A stretch of DNA of 64,000 nt from Bacillota bacterium (GCA_023409265.1 JAEYHZ010000014.1:682001-746000); one strand, 5' to 3'; positions 45,618-55,663 are shown, numbered from the stretch's first letter. Made by a program: numbers and translations. Notes: generated by a model not told the origin, from the letters alone.

Positions 45618-46004
45618 TTACTTATTATTAAAATTCGATGTAATAGTTCCCTGGTGGAAGGCAATCTTCCAGCTTCCGTCCATCAATTTCCATATGGAGC
45701 TTCGAAGTGAGTACTGTTTCTCAGCAACATTTGAGCCGGTTTTAACTGCTTTGTAAATTACAAGCGCTACCTCGGGAGACAGAAGCTTCACCTTGAAATC
45801 CAGTAAAGTGATATTGCTCGCAGCCTCAGATCTTAAAGTACACATAATATCTTTTTTACGATATACCTTACCTGAACTCCCAATCTCCATAAAATCATCC
45901 GCAAGCAAATCGACAATTGCTTCCGATGATTTCCTGATATTTGGTTTCAGCAGACTCTCTTCCAGAGACAGGAGCTCGGAAATCAGCACAGAATCATTTT
46001 CCAT
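45618..46004 (-). CDS. DUF4440/SnoaL-like (NTF2 fold) protein
   Basis: 128 residues. The pattern (LLSLEESLLKPNIRKSSEAIVDLLADDFMEIGSSGKVYRKKDI ... SSIWKLMDGSWKIAFHQGT) is that of the NTF2-like DUF4440 family. These cone-shaped alpha+beta folds bind small ligands and include ketosteroid-isomerase-like enzymes, but no catalytic set can be assigned here. The gene stands alone between the YdcF-like gene and a TIM-barrel isomerase. Confidence 0.82.
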   Translation of the reverse strand: MENDSVLISELLSLEESLLKPNIRKSSEAIVDLLADDFMEIGSSGKVYRKKDIMCTLRSEAASNITLLDFKVKLLSPEVALVIYKAVKTGSNVAEKQYSLRSSIWKLMDGSWKIAFHQGTITSNFNNK

Positions 46005-46167
46005 ACAGGGTTTATTCCTTTCATTCCTGATATATTTCCTTAGTCCAGCCTCTTCTTACACATTTGGGGCACTTAAGGAATTTAATAATCACCTTGCCGG
46101 TATTGTAATTATTACACAGCATAACATACAATACCTAATGTAGAGTTATTGAACAAATTTTTTAAAA

Positions 46168-46977
46168 CTAAAATGTCCCATGCCATATTCCATTAATATA
46201 ATCTCTGGCTCGCCTCATACTTTCAACAGACACAGCCGGGTTACCTTCTTCATATGGAATATTGCATTCCAGGGTCATTGCATGTATACTATCAAGCTTT
46301 AATTCCTGTAAAAAACCTTTGAGGTCCAGCGCTCCTTCTCCCGGAAACAAATGACGTCCCCCAGCCTTATAATCACTGAAATGTACCCCTTTGACATAAT
46401 CCCTGCAAGCTCTGGCAACTGAGACAATATCAATTCCCAGTTGAGCATAGTGAGTAGTATCAATATTTATATAAAGCCCATTTTCCTTAACAAATTCAAG
46501 CATTTCCACCGGATTAACAAGAGAAGTCTGATATCCTGGAAATTTCTGAATATTTTCAATGCATATAATATAATTTTTTTTAAGGCTGCTTAGGTCCTCT
46601 GCGGCCTTTCTGCTATAGCCGGACCACCAGCTTTTATCCTCAGTTTTCTTGTGGGGAGCATGAAACACAATACACGGGATATCCTTTTCACCGAACTCAA
46701 GGTATTCATATGTATCTCTATTAATTACCGAATCAGTATCCTTAAAAATAACCCCGCCCATATCATGGAGGGAATTTATTTTAAGCCCGCTTTCCCTGAC
46801 CATTTTGAGAACTTCTCTGGGTCTTATGTTTTTTAAATGCTGGGTTACCTCCCAGTTTTCCCCGCCAGTCCAGTAGGTGTCAAGCTCTATCGACTCAAAC
46901 CCCGCTCTTTTGATAAGGTCCAGGGCTTCAACAAAGGGGATGTTGTAAAATGTAGCTGTTGCAATTGATATATTCAT
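46168..46977 (-). CDS. sugar phosphate isomerase/epimerase (xylose isomerase-like TIM barrel)
   Basis: 269 residues, within the size of AP_endonuc_2-type isomerases. It has the barrel motifs FESIELDTYWTG, INSLHDMG, CIVFHAPH, YIICIENIQKF, LYINIDTTHYAQLGID, YVKGVHFSDYKAGGRHLFPGEG and MTLECNIPY. These place Glu, Asp, His and Glu as metal ligands. It probably interconverts a keto and an aldo sugar or inositol derivative. No kinase or dehydrogenase is adjacent, so the pathway is unknown. Confidence 0.88.
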   Translation of the reverse strand: MNISIATATFYNIPFVEALDLIKRAGFESIELDTYWTGGENWEVTQHLKNIRPREVLKMVRESGLKINSLHDMGGVIFKDTDSVINRDTYEYLEFGEKDIPCIVFHAPHKKTEDKSWWSGYSRKAAEDLSSLKKNYIICIENIQKFPGYQTSLVNPVEMLEFVKENGLYINIDTTHYAQLGIDIVSVARACRDYVKGVHFSDYKAGGRHLFPGEGALDLKGFLQELKLDSIHAMTLECNIPYEEGNPAVSVESMRRARDYINGIWHGTF

Positions 46978-47126
46978 TGATTCCTCTCCGGTTTACTTTA
47001 ACTTAAAGCAGTCATAAACCATTTGTATATGGCTCCGCTGGCATTTCTCCCGCAGCAGACCTCCATTTCTTAAAATGCTCTGTTTCTCAGTGTTTCAGCT
47101 GGTCTTCAGGTGTATTAAAAGTATAT

Positions 47127-47600
47127 CTATTCCCATTTCAATTCAACAGAGCCTTCTGCCTGCTTGCTTTCTATAACTATTTTTATCTCATCATCGGAAC
47201 TTTTAACTTCCTTCCACCCGCCAACTCCATTAACATGTATCTCTCCATCCTTAGAATCTATCTCTGCCGCTTCTTCACTTATCCATTTAAGGTCCTGTAT
47301 AACACGATTTTCAGAATCAGTAAAGTAAATCCTCAAATCACCCTTCTCAATTTTGCAAGTATAATCAAACCTGTACAGCTTATGAGCTTTAGCCTTGAAA
47401 GTTCTGATTTCTTTTCCGTCCAGATTGTCAAAACTCATCTTTACGTGCCCATAGGAGGAGTTATCTGCCAAAGTTGAATAGTCTGATTGTGAGTCATATA
47501 TCAGGGTGCTCTTACTGCATCCAGTAAATAACAACAATAGCAGCAGCAGTAATATACTTATATTTTTAATAATGCTATAGATATACATCTTTCCCTTCAT
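47127..47600 (-). CDS. putative lipoprotein
   Basis: 157 residues. A long hydrophobic run of Leu (LLLLLLLLFTGC) with a lipobox Cys at about residue 28 marks a membrane-anchored lipoprotein. The mature part is a small beta-rich domain (GHVKMSFDNLDGKEIRTFKAKAHKLYRFDYTCKIEKGDLRIYF) resembling carbohydrate- or lipid-binding sandwiches. An internal ATG at 47588 has a better ribosome binding site (AAGGG) and may be the true start. No family is recognised. Confidence 0.75.
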   Translation of the reverse strand: MKGKMYIYSIIKNISILLLLLLLLFTGCSKSTLIYDSQSDYSTLADNSSYGHVKMSFDNLDGKEIRTFKAKAHKLYRFDYTCKIEKGDLRIYFTDSENRVIQDLKWISEEAAEIDSKDGEIHVNGVGGWKEVKSSDDEIKIVIESKQAEGSVELKWE

Positions 47601-47967
47601 ATTTCCAGAGTGTTACAGCTTACATGACCGATTTGTTCAACTCCCAAATCTACAATAATGCTCTCTTTTCCAGGCAGTATAAAATCTGACCGTTAAAACT
47701 GCTTAACTCCTCCGGCAATTCAATATCGGAGCCTTAATCATAACCATTTTTTCTCTATAACTTCATTTAGGCATGCTAAAATAATAACGTCCCCATTTTG
47801 AGACGGCTATTTTTCGTCAATACTTCGTTATCGTCAGTTGAAAATAAATAAATTATTGCGCATTCCTCCGCCTTGTGTTGACAAAAAATATCTCGCCACA
47901 AAACGGAGTTTTATTATTTCATCATGCCTTAACTATAACTAATTGTAATATTTAGGAAATGCACATG
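47601..47967. other. gene-free gap
   Basis: 367 bp of AT-rich sequence with no credible ORF. A weak CTCCG/GGCGAG hairpin followed by TTTTTTG on the minus strand near 47886-47908 might end the ABC operon. Nothing else is recognised. Confidence 0.3.
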
Positions 47968-49818
47968 TCAACCTACTTTCTCATCCAGGCCCATCTGACT
48001 TATAACCATTTTATGGTATGATCCCTTCATTTCCATTAGTTCATGGTGAGTGCCACTCTCTAATATTCCTCCTCCCCCAATAACCAGTATTTTGTCGGCA
48101 TCACGGATGGTTGAAAGCCTGTGTGCTATTAAAAAGCTGGTATGATCCTTCATCAGCTGCAAAAGCGCCCGTTGGATTTCCTTCTCGGTTCTGGTATCAA
48201 CACTGCTTGTGGCCTCATCAAGTATCAGAATGGGCGCTTGACACAAAACTGCCCTCGCTATTGCAATGAGCTGCCGCTGTCCCTGGCTCAGATTGTCCGA
48301 GCTGCCGGTCACATGAGTATCATAACCTCTGGGAAGACGCGATATAAAATCATCTGCATGGGCCGTTAAGGCTGCGGCTCTAACTTCAGCATCTGTGGCA
48401 TCAGGTCTTGAATACCTTATGTTGTCGGCGATGCTGCCTGTAAAAAGACATGTATCCTGCAAAACCACTGAAAAACAGTCTCTAAGATCTTTTCTTGAAA
48501 TGTCTGTAATGTCTACGTCATCGATAAGTATTTTTCCCTGCCCGACCTCATAGAAGCGGGTCAAAAGGTTTACTATAGTTGTTTTGCCTGCTCCTGTTTC
48601 CCCAACAAGTGCGACAACCTCTCCAGGGTTGACCTGTAAGCTCACACTGTTCAAAACAGGCTTTTCAGATGAATAAGCAAAAGATACTTCCCTGAATTCC
48701 ACCCTGCCTTTTGGATTCTTAAATTCCCTGAGGCCGGTCTTATCAGCCTTCTCCTCGTACTCATCCAGGATCTCAAAAACTCTTTCAGCGCCGGCGAGTG
48801 CTGACTGGATGGTATTGAACATACCTGCTATGTTGTTGAGCGGCATGCCAAACTGTTTGGAATAGGTCAGGAAGCTGACTACAACACCTACTGTAATAGT
48901 CCCCTTAACCGCCAGAAGTCCCCCGGCGCAGGCAACCAAAGTATAATTGAGGTTATTTATTACATTCATAAAGGGCATTAAAAAACCTGCCCATATCTGC
49001 GCTTTTGTAGAATAATCACTGAGTTCCAGATTAACCTTTTTAAATTCTTCAAGGATTTTTTGCTGCCTGTTAAAGGCCTTTACCATTTTTAGTCCGACAA
49101 TGCTTTCCTCCACTACACCATTAAGAGCACCAAGGGTTTTCTGCTGACTGGAGAAATATTTACGGCTGTGCCTTGCAATAGTCCTTGTAAGTAGAAAAAC
49201 AAGCGGAATTGTCACAATTGCAATCAGTGTAAGAACCGGACTAAGAACAAGCATCATAATAAAAGCACCGGTTATGGAGAACACGCTTGATATTAGCTGT
49301 GTTGTAGTTTGGGCTACAGTGCTGCTTATATTGTCCACATCATTTGTAATTCTGCTCATGGTATCTCCGTGTGCCCGGGTATCAAAAAAGTTAAGAGGTA
49401 TTCTCTGAAGTTTTGAAAAGAACTCGGTCCTTATATGTTTAACCAGTCTCTGAGTAAGCCTGGCCATAAGGGTACCGTTCAGAGTATCTATGAACCAGCT
49501 GGTAACATAGCAGAGTACCAGAGCAATCAATATCACGTTCAAAAGATCATGATCTATCCTGTTTGTTCTAATATTAAAGGTATTAATTGCTTCTCCCAGC
49601 AGGAAGGGTGTCAGTAAAGAAACTGCAGCAGATATAACTGTCAGTATGGTGGCAAGGATCAGAGCTTTTCTCCATTTGACAAACAGCCTTATCAACCTCA
49701 TCAGTGTTCCTCTTGAATTTTTAGGTTTTGCAGTTGGCTGAAATCTCTGATGGCCGGCACCCCATCTCCCCATCTTGGGCATATTATCATAATTCCGAAT
49801 ATTATTTTTATCAGGCAT
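47968..49818 (-). CDS. ABC exporter half-transporter, canonical-Glu subunit (pair 2)
   Basis: 616 residues. An N-terminal basic leader of about 50 residues precedes a six-TM ABC exporter domain and an ATP-binding domain. Walker A is GETGAGKTT, the signature LSQGQRQL and Walker B ILILDEATSSVD, with catalytic Glu. The signature differs from the canonical SGGQ. Together with the partner at 49811-51541 (catalytic Asp, SGGQ signature) it forms a heterodimer with one consensus and one degenerate ATP site, as in BmrCD/LmrCD. It is the last gene of the marR operon and overlaps its partner by 8 bp. Confidence 0.94.
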   Translation of the reverse strand: MPDKNNIRNYDNMPKMGRWGAGHQRFQPTAKPKNSRGTLMRLIRLFVKWRKALILATILTVISAAVSLLTPFLLGEAINTFNIRTNRIDHDLLNVILIALVLCYVTSWFIDTLNGTLMARLTQRLVKHIRTEFFSKLQRIPLNFFDTRAHGDTMSRITNDVDNISSTVAQTTTQLISSVFSITGAFIMMLVLSPVLTLIAIVTIPLVFLLTRTIARHSRKYFSSQQKTLGALNGVVEESIVGLKMVKAFNRQQKILEEFKKVNLELSDYSTKAQIWAGFLMPFMNVINNLNYTLVACAGGLLAVKGTITVGVVVSFLTYSKQFGMPLNNIAGMFNTIQSALAGAERVFEILDEYEEKADKTGLREFKNPKGRVEFREVSFAYSSEKPVLNSVSLQVNPGEVVALVGETGAGKTTIVNLLTRFYEVGQGKILIDDVDITDISRKDLRDCFSVVLQDTCLFTGSIADNIRYSRPDATDAEVRAAALTAHADDFISRLPRGYDTHVTGSSDNLSQGQRQLIAIARAVLCQAPILILDEATSSVDTRTEKEIQRALLQLMKDHTSFLIAHRLSTIRDADKILVIGGGGILESGTHHELMEMKGSYHKMVISQMGLDEKVG

Positions 49819-51541
49819 TTTTAGTTAAGTCGCCCCCAATCTGAGAATTATATATATCCCTGTAGGTTCTGCAATTCTCCAGAAGTTCCGAGTGACTCCC
49901 GAAGCCTGCCTTTACTCCGTTATCCAGTACCAGAATTTTATCTGCCGACATGGCAGTACCTATTCTTTGTGTTATCATTATAACTGTTGTGGAATCATCC
50001 ATTTTCTTTAGCGCAAGTCTGACCTTTGCCTCAGTAACGGCATCCAGTGCACTGGTGCAGTCATCAAGAATCAGAAGCGGGGAATTCTTTACCAGCGCTC
50101 TTGCAATAGATAATCTCTGCTTCTGGCCACCTGATAAATTAACCCCATTTTGCCCTAATTTTCTCTCGTATTTATCGGTCATTTCTTCAATAAAGCTTTG
50201 GGCCTGAGCACATTGGGCAGCATACTCAATCTGAAGCCCCTCTGCCTCACTGCTGCCCCAGGCTATATTTTCGTAAATGCTTCCCGAAAAAAGCATACTT
50301 TTTTGAGGGGCAAAAGCGATGTTCTGACGTAATGTCCCTACATCTATATTTTTTATGTCCTCTCCATTGAAGTATATCATGCCCTCCTGGACATCGTAAA
50401 AGTGAAGGCACAGCCAGGCAAGTGTCGATTTACCTGAACCGGTAGGCCCTATTACAGCAATAGTCTCTCCGGGTTCAATTTTAAAGGATAGATTTTTTAA
50501 TGCAGGCAGTCCACTTCCACCGGGATAGGCAAAAGTTACATTATCAAACTCCAACTGTGCTGTCTTGTAGTGTTCAGACTCGCCACTGCTCCTGAAGTCT
50601 TCCTCCCCCGACAAAACTTCATTAATCCTCTCTGTTGACGCTTTGGTTCGTATAAATGTGTTGAATATGTTGGTAATCATAATAAGAGAAGTGAGTATCT
50701 GAGTCATATAGTTAATAAAGGCTGCAATCTTTCCAACCTCTATTTCACCATTTCCGAACATAATACTACCCACATATATGATTACAGCTATTCCTATGCT
50801 TACAGTAAGTGACATCAACGGTGAAAAGTAGGCTATAACCAACTGGGAGGATATACTTCTTTCAGATAAATCTGAATTAGCCTCATCAAACTTTTTTTCT
50901 TCATCCTCGAAACGGCCAAAAGCCTTAACCAGTCTTATCCCCAGCAAATATTCCTGTACTACGGTATTAACCCTGTCTATGGCTTTCTGGACTTTGGCAA
51001 AGCGTGAATAGCTTAGTTTCATGCTTACTGTAATCAGAACTCCCACTACAATAATTGCTGCAAATAGAACCATACTCATATACGGACTCAGCATAACGGC
51101 CAGTATTATGCTTCCAATACAGGCCAATGGGGCTTTTAGGAAGATTCTCATTATTCCGTTAACAAACTGGGTTATTTGAGAGGTATCATTTGTCATCCTT
51201 GTTATCAGAGAACCGCTTTCTATATTATCCACGCTGACTTCAGAGAAACTGATTATCTTTGAAAAAACATCATATCTCAAATCTGCCCCAAACATCTGGG
51301 ATACCTTGCTGGCAAGAATATTTCGTGATGCTGCAAAGCAGGCTCCGAGAATGGTGATCCCCAGCATCATAAGACCGTACCTTGCAACCAAATCCATGCT
51401 GCTGTTTTTTACACCATCATCTATAATATGTGACATAATAGTGGGCTGAAGCAGGTCACATACCGCCTCCAGGAAAACACAGGTTATGGCGCACAGAAAC
51501 ATTAACTTATACTTTTTGAAATAGACTTTGTATATATTCAT
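49811..51541 (-). CDS. ABC exporter half-transporter, degenerate-site subunit (pair 2)
   Basis: 576 residues. Six-TM domain plus ATPase: Walker A GPTGSGKST, signature LSGGQKQRL, Walker B LLILDDCTSALD with Asp at the catalytic Glu position, H-loop replaced by TQR. It should pair with the 616-residue protein immediately downstream. The genes are 15 bp from the first pair. Substrates (drugs, lipids or peptides) are unknown. Confidence 0.94.
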   Translation of the reverse strand: MNIYKVYFKKYKLMFLCAITCVFLEAVCDLLQPTIMSHIIDDGVKNSSMDLVARYGLMMLGITILGACFAASRNILASKVSQMFGADLRYDVFSKIISFSEVSVDNIESGSLITRMTNDTSQITQFVNGIMRIFLKAPLACIGSIILAVMLSPYMSMVLFAAIIVVGVLITVSMKLSYSRFAKVQKAIDRVNTVVQEYLLGIRLVKAFGRFEDEEKKFDEANSDLSERSISSQLVIAYFSPLMSLTVSIGIAVIIYVGSIMFGNGEIEVGKIAAFINYMTQILTSLIMITNIFNTFIRTKASTERINEVLSGEEDFRSSGESEHYKTAQLEFDNVTFAYPGGSGLPALKNLSFKIEPGETIAVIGPTGSGKSTLAWLCLHFYDVQEGMIYFNGEDIKNIDVGTLRQNIAFAPQKSMLFSGSIYENIAWGSSEAEGLQIEYAAQCAQAQSFIEEMTDKYERKLGQNGVNLSGGQKQRLSIARALVKNSPLLILDDCTSALDAVTEAKVRLALKKMDDSTTVIMITQRIGTAMSADKILVLDNGVKAGFGSHSELLENCRTYRDIYNSQIGGDLTKNA

Positions 51542-51556
51542 CCGTTGGAAATCTCC

Positions 51557-53395
51557 TTATACCGCCATTCCTGTCTTAAACTGGCTGTTATACAGATTGG
51601 CATAAAAGCCGTTTTGCTCAAGGAGTTCAGAATGAGTACCCTTCTCAACTATCCTTCCACTGTCTATTACCAGGATACAGTCAGCATTTTTGATGGTGCT
51701 CAGTCTGTGAGCGATGATGAAGCTGGTTCTCCCCTTCATCAGTGCAAGCAGCGCCTCCTGTATCTTAAGCTCGGTGCGTGTATCAATTGACGAAGTGGCC
51801 TCATCAAGTATCAGTACTCCAGGGTCGGCAAGTATTGCTCTTGCTATGGCAATCAGCTGTCTCTGCCCCTGGGAAATGTTTGAAGCATTGTCGGCCAAAA
51901 CAGTCTGATATCCCTGGGGCATATGCTTTATAAATGAATGTGCATTAGCCAGTTTTGCCGCAGCAATTACCTCCTGATCTGTGGCATCAGGCCTTCCATA
52001 CCTTATATTGTCGGCGACAGACTCTGAGAACAGATATGTGTCCTGCAGCACCATACCCACACTCCGGCGCAGACTTCCCAGCGTTAGTCCGGATATATCG
52101 TTACAGTCGATACTTATTCTCCCGCTGTCTATATTATAAAATCGGGTAAGCAGGCTTATAATAGTTGTCTTTCCTGCGCCGGTAGGTCCTACTATGGCTA
52201 TCTGCTCTCCCTGTTTTGCTTCAATAGAAGCATTTTTAAGTACGGGTTTACCCTCGACATATGAAAAAGTAACATCTTCAAAGACTATATGCCCCTGTAC
52301 CTCATCCATTTCCCTGGAATCCTCGTTGTCCTCCTCCTTTGGCTCATCCATTATTTCAAATACGCGTTCTGCTCCGGCCATTGCTGATTGAATTGTATTA
52401 AACAGATTTGCTATTTCATTTAACGGCCGGGCAAAGTTTCTCATATAAAGCAGAAATGTAAATATAATTCCAACGGTTAAATTTTCTCCGTTAAGCATCA
52501 GATACCCGCCCGCTACTGCCACTATCATAAAGGTTGTATTGTTTATCAGATTCATAAGGGGGCCCATAAGGCCTGAAATTCCCTGAGCAATAGTGCTGCT
52601 CTTCTTCAGTCTGAGATTTATTTCGCTAAATTGCTTTTTAACTTTTTCTTCTCTTCCAAAGAGCTTTACAACCTTTTGCCCCGAAATAATCTCTTCCACA
52701 AAACCATTTAATTGACCAAGGCTCTGCTGCTGGAGTTTGAAGTATTTCCTTGTAATACCTGTAATAAACTTTGTTACAAGAAACATTACCGGAATTGTCA
52801 CAAGGGATATAAGTGTAAGCTTGGGACTTAATATCAGCATGGCTAAAAGCATCCCTGCTATGTTTATTACTCCCGAAAAGAGCTGTGTGACGTTCTGGGA
52901 TAAAGTAATATTGATGTTATCAACATCATTTGTCAGCCTGCTCATTAAATCTCCGCTGTTACTTTTATCAAAAAAAGCCAGAGGCAGTCTCTGAAAACTG
53001 GAAAACAACTCTTTGCGAATTTGTGCTGTAGTTTTCTGAGCAACATCTATCATTAAAGAATTCTGCAGGTATGCGGTTGCCACATTAAACAGGTAAATTA
53101 CAAGAAGCAGGCCGCAGATCATCATTAAGCCATGGACATCCTTCTGTTCAATATAAGTATCAATTATAAAACCATTTAACCTTGTTCCGGCTATTCCTAT
53201 CAAAGTTGAAACAATGGAAAAAATAAATACATAAACTATAATCCTGCTCTGGCCGGACAAATACGAAATAAGCCTTCGTAACGTTCCTTTTGCATTTTTA
53301 AGTGTCACCGGCGCTCTGTGAAGCATAGCTCCGGGACCACCTCCCGGCCTGACCTGAAAACCTGGTGCCTGTTGTTTGTTTTCTTTATCCGACAT
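51557..53395 (-). CDS. ABC exporter half-transporter, canonical-Glu subunit (pair 1)
   Basis: 612 residues. An N-terminal extension of about 40 residues rich in Gly/Pro/Arg precedes six TM helices. The ATPase has Walker A GPTGAGKTT, signature ISQGQRQL, Walker B VLILDEATSSID with catalytic Glu and H-loop AHRLS. It parallels the 616-residue subunit of pair 2 in every motif, suggesting that the heterodimer module was duplicated. It overlaps the partner gene by 11 bp. Confidence 0.94.
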   Translation of the reverse strand: MSDKENKQQAPGFQVRPGGGPGAMLHRAPVTLKNAKGTLRRLISYLSGQSRIIVYVFIFSIVSTLIGIAGTRLNGFIIDTYIEQKDVHGLMMICGLLLVIYLFNVATAYLQNSLMIDVAQKTTAQIRKELFSSFQRLPLAFFDKSNSGDLMSRLTNDVDNINITLSQNVTQLFSGVINIAGMLLAMLILSPKLTLISLVTIPVMFLVTKFITGITRKYFKLQQQSLGQLNGFVEEIISGQKVVKLFGREEKVKKQFSEINLRLKKSSTIAQGISGLMGPLMNLINNTTFMIVAVAGGYLMLNGENLTVGIIFTFLLYMRNFARPLNEIANLFNTIQSAMAGAERVFEIMDEPKEEDNEDSREMDEVQGHIVFEDVTFSYVEGKPVLKNASIEAKQGEQIAIVGPTGAGKTTIISLLTRFYNIDSGRISIDCNDISGLTLGSLRRSVGMVLQDTYLFSESVADNIRYGRPDATDQEVIAAAKLANAHSFIKHMPQGYQTVLADNASNISQGQRQLIAIARAILADPGVLILDEATSSIDTRTELKIQEALLALMKGRTSFIIAHRLSTIKNADCILVIDSGRIVEKGTHSELLEQNGFYANLYNSQFKTGMAV

Positions 53396-55118
53396 TAGTC
53401 AAAACCTCCTCTCCCAATTGTGATACTGCTATACTTCTATATATTTCACTGGTCATAAGTAATTCATGGTGGGTTCCTATTGCTGATATTTCTCCTTCAT
53501 CCAAAACCAATATTTTGTCTGCATCCCGTATGGCTGAAATCCTCTGGGCTATAAGAAATACTATAGTGTCCTGCTTTTTATTATTGAGTGCTGCCTGGAT
53601 TTTTGCCTCGGTAGCCATATCAACTGCACTGGTTGAATCATCAAGAATCAGTATTTTTGGGTTTTTAAGAAAAGTTCTGGCTATGGACAGTCTCTGCTTC
53701 TGTCCTCCTGAAAAATTCTTTCCCCTTTGTTCAACTGTGCTCTTGTACCCGTCTTCAGCAGCCACTACGAACTCATATGCCTGAGCGTCACGGACCGCCT
53801 TTTCCATAGCTCTATCATCACTGTTTTCGTCTCCCCATTTGAGATTTTCTTCAATAGTGCCCGAGAAAAGAATGCTATCCTGCATAACAACTCCTACACA
53901 TTCTCTCAGATCCTCCAGCGATAGATGTTTTACATTTACACCACCCAGCAAAACTGCACCCTCACTGGCATCATATAGTCTGGGAATAAGGCTCACCAGG
54001 CTGCTTTTACCCGAGCCTGTTCCCCCAATTATGCCTATTGTTTCCCCTGACCCTGCCTTAAAGGAAATGTTTTTAAGAATATATTCGTCCGGGGAGTTAT
54101 TATATCCAAAGGAAACATTTTTGAATTCAATATCATAGCTATGGATTTCTACCGGCTTTTCAGGTTCTTTTATGGTAGCTTCAGTATCCAGAACTTCATT
54201 TACTCTGTCAGCTGATACCTTCGCTCTTGAAAAATTAATCACCAACATAACCACCATCATCAAAGACATTAATATCTGAACCAGGTAGTTCATAAAGGCC
54301 ATAATATCACCTGATTTAAGCTGTCCTGCTATCTCCATGTTTCCGCCAAACCATAAAAGGGCAATAATACTCAAATTAAGTATCAAGGTGAGTAACGGCC
54401 AAAGCAGCACGGTTATTTTCTGGGCCCTTGTGCTCCAGAGAACCAGCTCATCGTTTGCTTGCTTGAACCTCTGTTCTTCCTTCACATGTCCTGTAAAAGC
54501 CTTTACAACCTTAACTCCCAGCAAATTTTCACGCATCACCGTATTTACCCGGTCAATCTTCTCCTGCATCTTTAAAAAAAGCGGAAAGGATTTTTTAACT
54601 ATCAATACTACGAAAAACAGCAGCACCGGCATGGATACTGCAAAGATCAAGGTAAGTCCGGGGCTTATGGTCAGTGCCATAATAATACCGCCAATAACCA
54701 GAAGCGGTGCTCTGACCATAATGCGCAGCATCATCAACACTGTATTTTGTACCTGTGTAACATCATTTGTCAGTCTGGTTATGAGCGAAGAAGTTTTTAA
54801 TTTATCCAACTCTAAAAAAGATAAGGTTTGTATTTTGTCAAACATGCTCTGTCTGAGCCTGGTGCCCATTGCCATTGCTGCAACTGAGGACAATATGCAG
54901 CAGCCTGCTCCGCCTATAAAGCCAATCACAGCAACTACAATCATCTTAATACCTGTAGCTATGACATACTGCTTGTCACCATTTGCAATTCCTATATCAA
55001 CTATGTCTGACATCAAGGTTGGCTGCTGCAGGTCCATCATTACCTCCAGAAGCATCATTAGCGGCGCAGATACTACGAAAAAGTAGCTCCCTTTCAGATA
55101 CTTAAATAATTTTATCAT
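53385..55118 (-). CDS. ABC exporter half-transporter, degenerate-site subunit (pair 1)
   Basis: 577 residues. Six TM helices, then Walker A GGTGSGKSS, signature FSGGQKQRL, Walker B ILILDDSTSAVD with Asp in the catalytic position, H-loop AQR. It pairs with the 612-residue subunit. It is the first transporter gene after marR, and the two genes overlap by 17 bp, implying coupled translation and regulation by MarR ligand. Confidence 0.94.
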   Translation of the reverse strand: MIKLFKYLKGSYFFVVSAPLMMLLEVMMDLQQPTLMSDIVDIGIANGDKQYVIATGIKMIVVAVIGFIGGAGCCILSSVAAMAMGTRLRQSMFDKIQTLSFLELDKLKTSSLITRLTNDVTQVQNTVLMMLRIMVRAPLLVIGGIIMALTISPGLTLIFAVSMPVLLFFVVLIVKKSFPLFLKMQEKIDRVNTVMRENLLGVKVVKAFTGHVKEEQRFKQANDELVLWSTRAQKITVLLWPLLTLILNLSIIALLWFGGNMEIAGQLKSGDIMAFMNYLVQILMSLMMVVMLVINFSRAKVSADRVNEVLDTEATIKEPEKPVEIHSYDIEFKNVSFGYNNSPDEYILKNISFKAGSGETIGIIGGTGSGKSSLVSLIPRLYDASEGAVLLGGVNVKHLSLEDLRECVGVVMQDSILFSGTIEENLKWGDENSDDRAMEKAVRDAQAYEFVVAAEDGYKSTVEQRGKNFSGGQKQRLSIARTFLKNPKILILDDSTSAVDMATEAKIQAALNNKKQDTIVFLIAQRISAIRDADKILVLDEGEISAIGTHHELLMTSEIYRSIAVSQLGEEVLTNVG

Positions 55119-55563
55119 CTATTTTCACCGCCCCTTGCTTTCCGTTTATCATGTTATTAAATATCCTGTTCAGGAAATTCCCTGCCAGAATCTTTTCTTC
55201 CTCAGAGAAGCCATTGAAGCATTCATCAGCCAATGCAACAAAAATTTCATCAACTGTTTTCTTCTTTTCGTAGCCCTTTTCGGTAAGCCAAACTTCAAGT
55301 GCTCTCTTATCTCCCTTAACCTGCTTTCTTTCAATAAGACCCGCCTTCTCCATACTGTTTAAAACACTGGTTACCGACGCCGGTTCCAAATGGCATGCTG
55401 CTGCTATCTCTCTCTGAATACAGCCATCGTGTTCGTATAAATAATTTAGCATTCTTGGCTGGCCTGCAGTCAGATCATACTTCATAAATTCATATGAAGA
55501 TCTTCTTCTATGGGTGGCACTTACTTTAATAAGCAGATGATTCAAGTCTCTTTTATTCAACAT
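55102..55563 (-). CDS. MarR family transcriptional regulator
   Basis: 153 residues from the ATG at 55563, preceded by GGGAG. The winged-helix core is clear (HDGCIQREIAAACHLEPASVTSVLNSMEKAGLIERKQVKGDKRALEVWLTEKG). As a first gene overlapping the first exporter gene, it most likely represses the whole five-gene operon through the palindrome at 55590-55630 and releases it when bound by a toxic ligand. The ligand is unknown. Confidence 0.94.
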   Translation of the reverse strand: MLNKRDLNHLLIKVSATHRRRSSYEFMKYDLTAGQPRMLNYLYEHDGCIQREIAAACHLEPASVTSVLNSMEKAGLIERKQVKGDKRALEVWLTEKGYEKKKTVDEIFVALADECFNGFSEEEKILAGNFLNRIFNNMINGKQGAVKIDDKII

Positions 55564-55589
55564 ATCACTCCCTTGAAGGTTATATAACA

Positions 55590-55657
55590 AATATAGTTAG
55601 AGTTCTAATAATTAGAACTCTAACTATATTTTATTAGCAGTAAATATACTTTGTCAA
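55590..55657 (-). promoter_or_regulatory. marR operon promoter with a 41-bp perfect palindrome
   Basis: On the minus strand TTGACA (55652-55657) and TAAAAT (55628-55633) are 18 bp apart. A palindrome with perfect 20-bp arms and a 1-base centre (55590-55630) begins inside the -10 box and covers the start site. Each arm holds a TTAGA-GT-TCTAA dyad, so two MarR dimers could bind side by side. Confidence 0.85.
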
Positions 55658-55663
55658 TATAAA

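Noticed and set aside
54337..55086. 249-codon ORF antisense to the first ABC exporter gene
   Set aside because: A shadow of the transporter membrane domain; Ser/Ile/Thr-rich translation without motifs.
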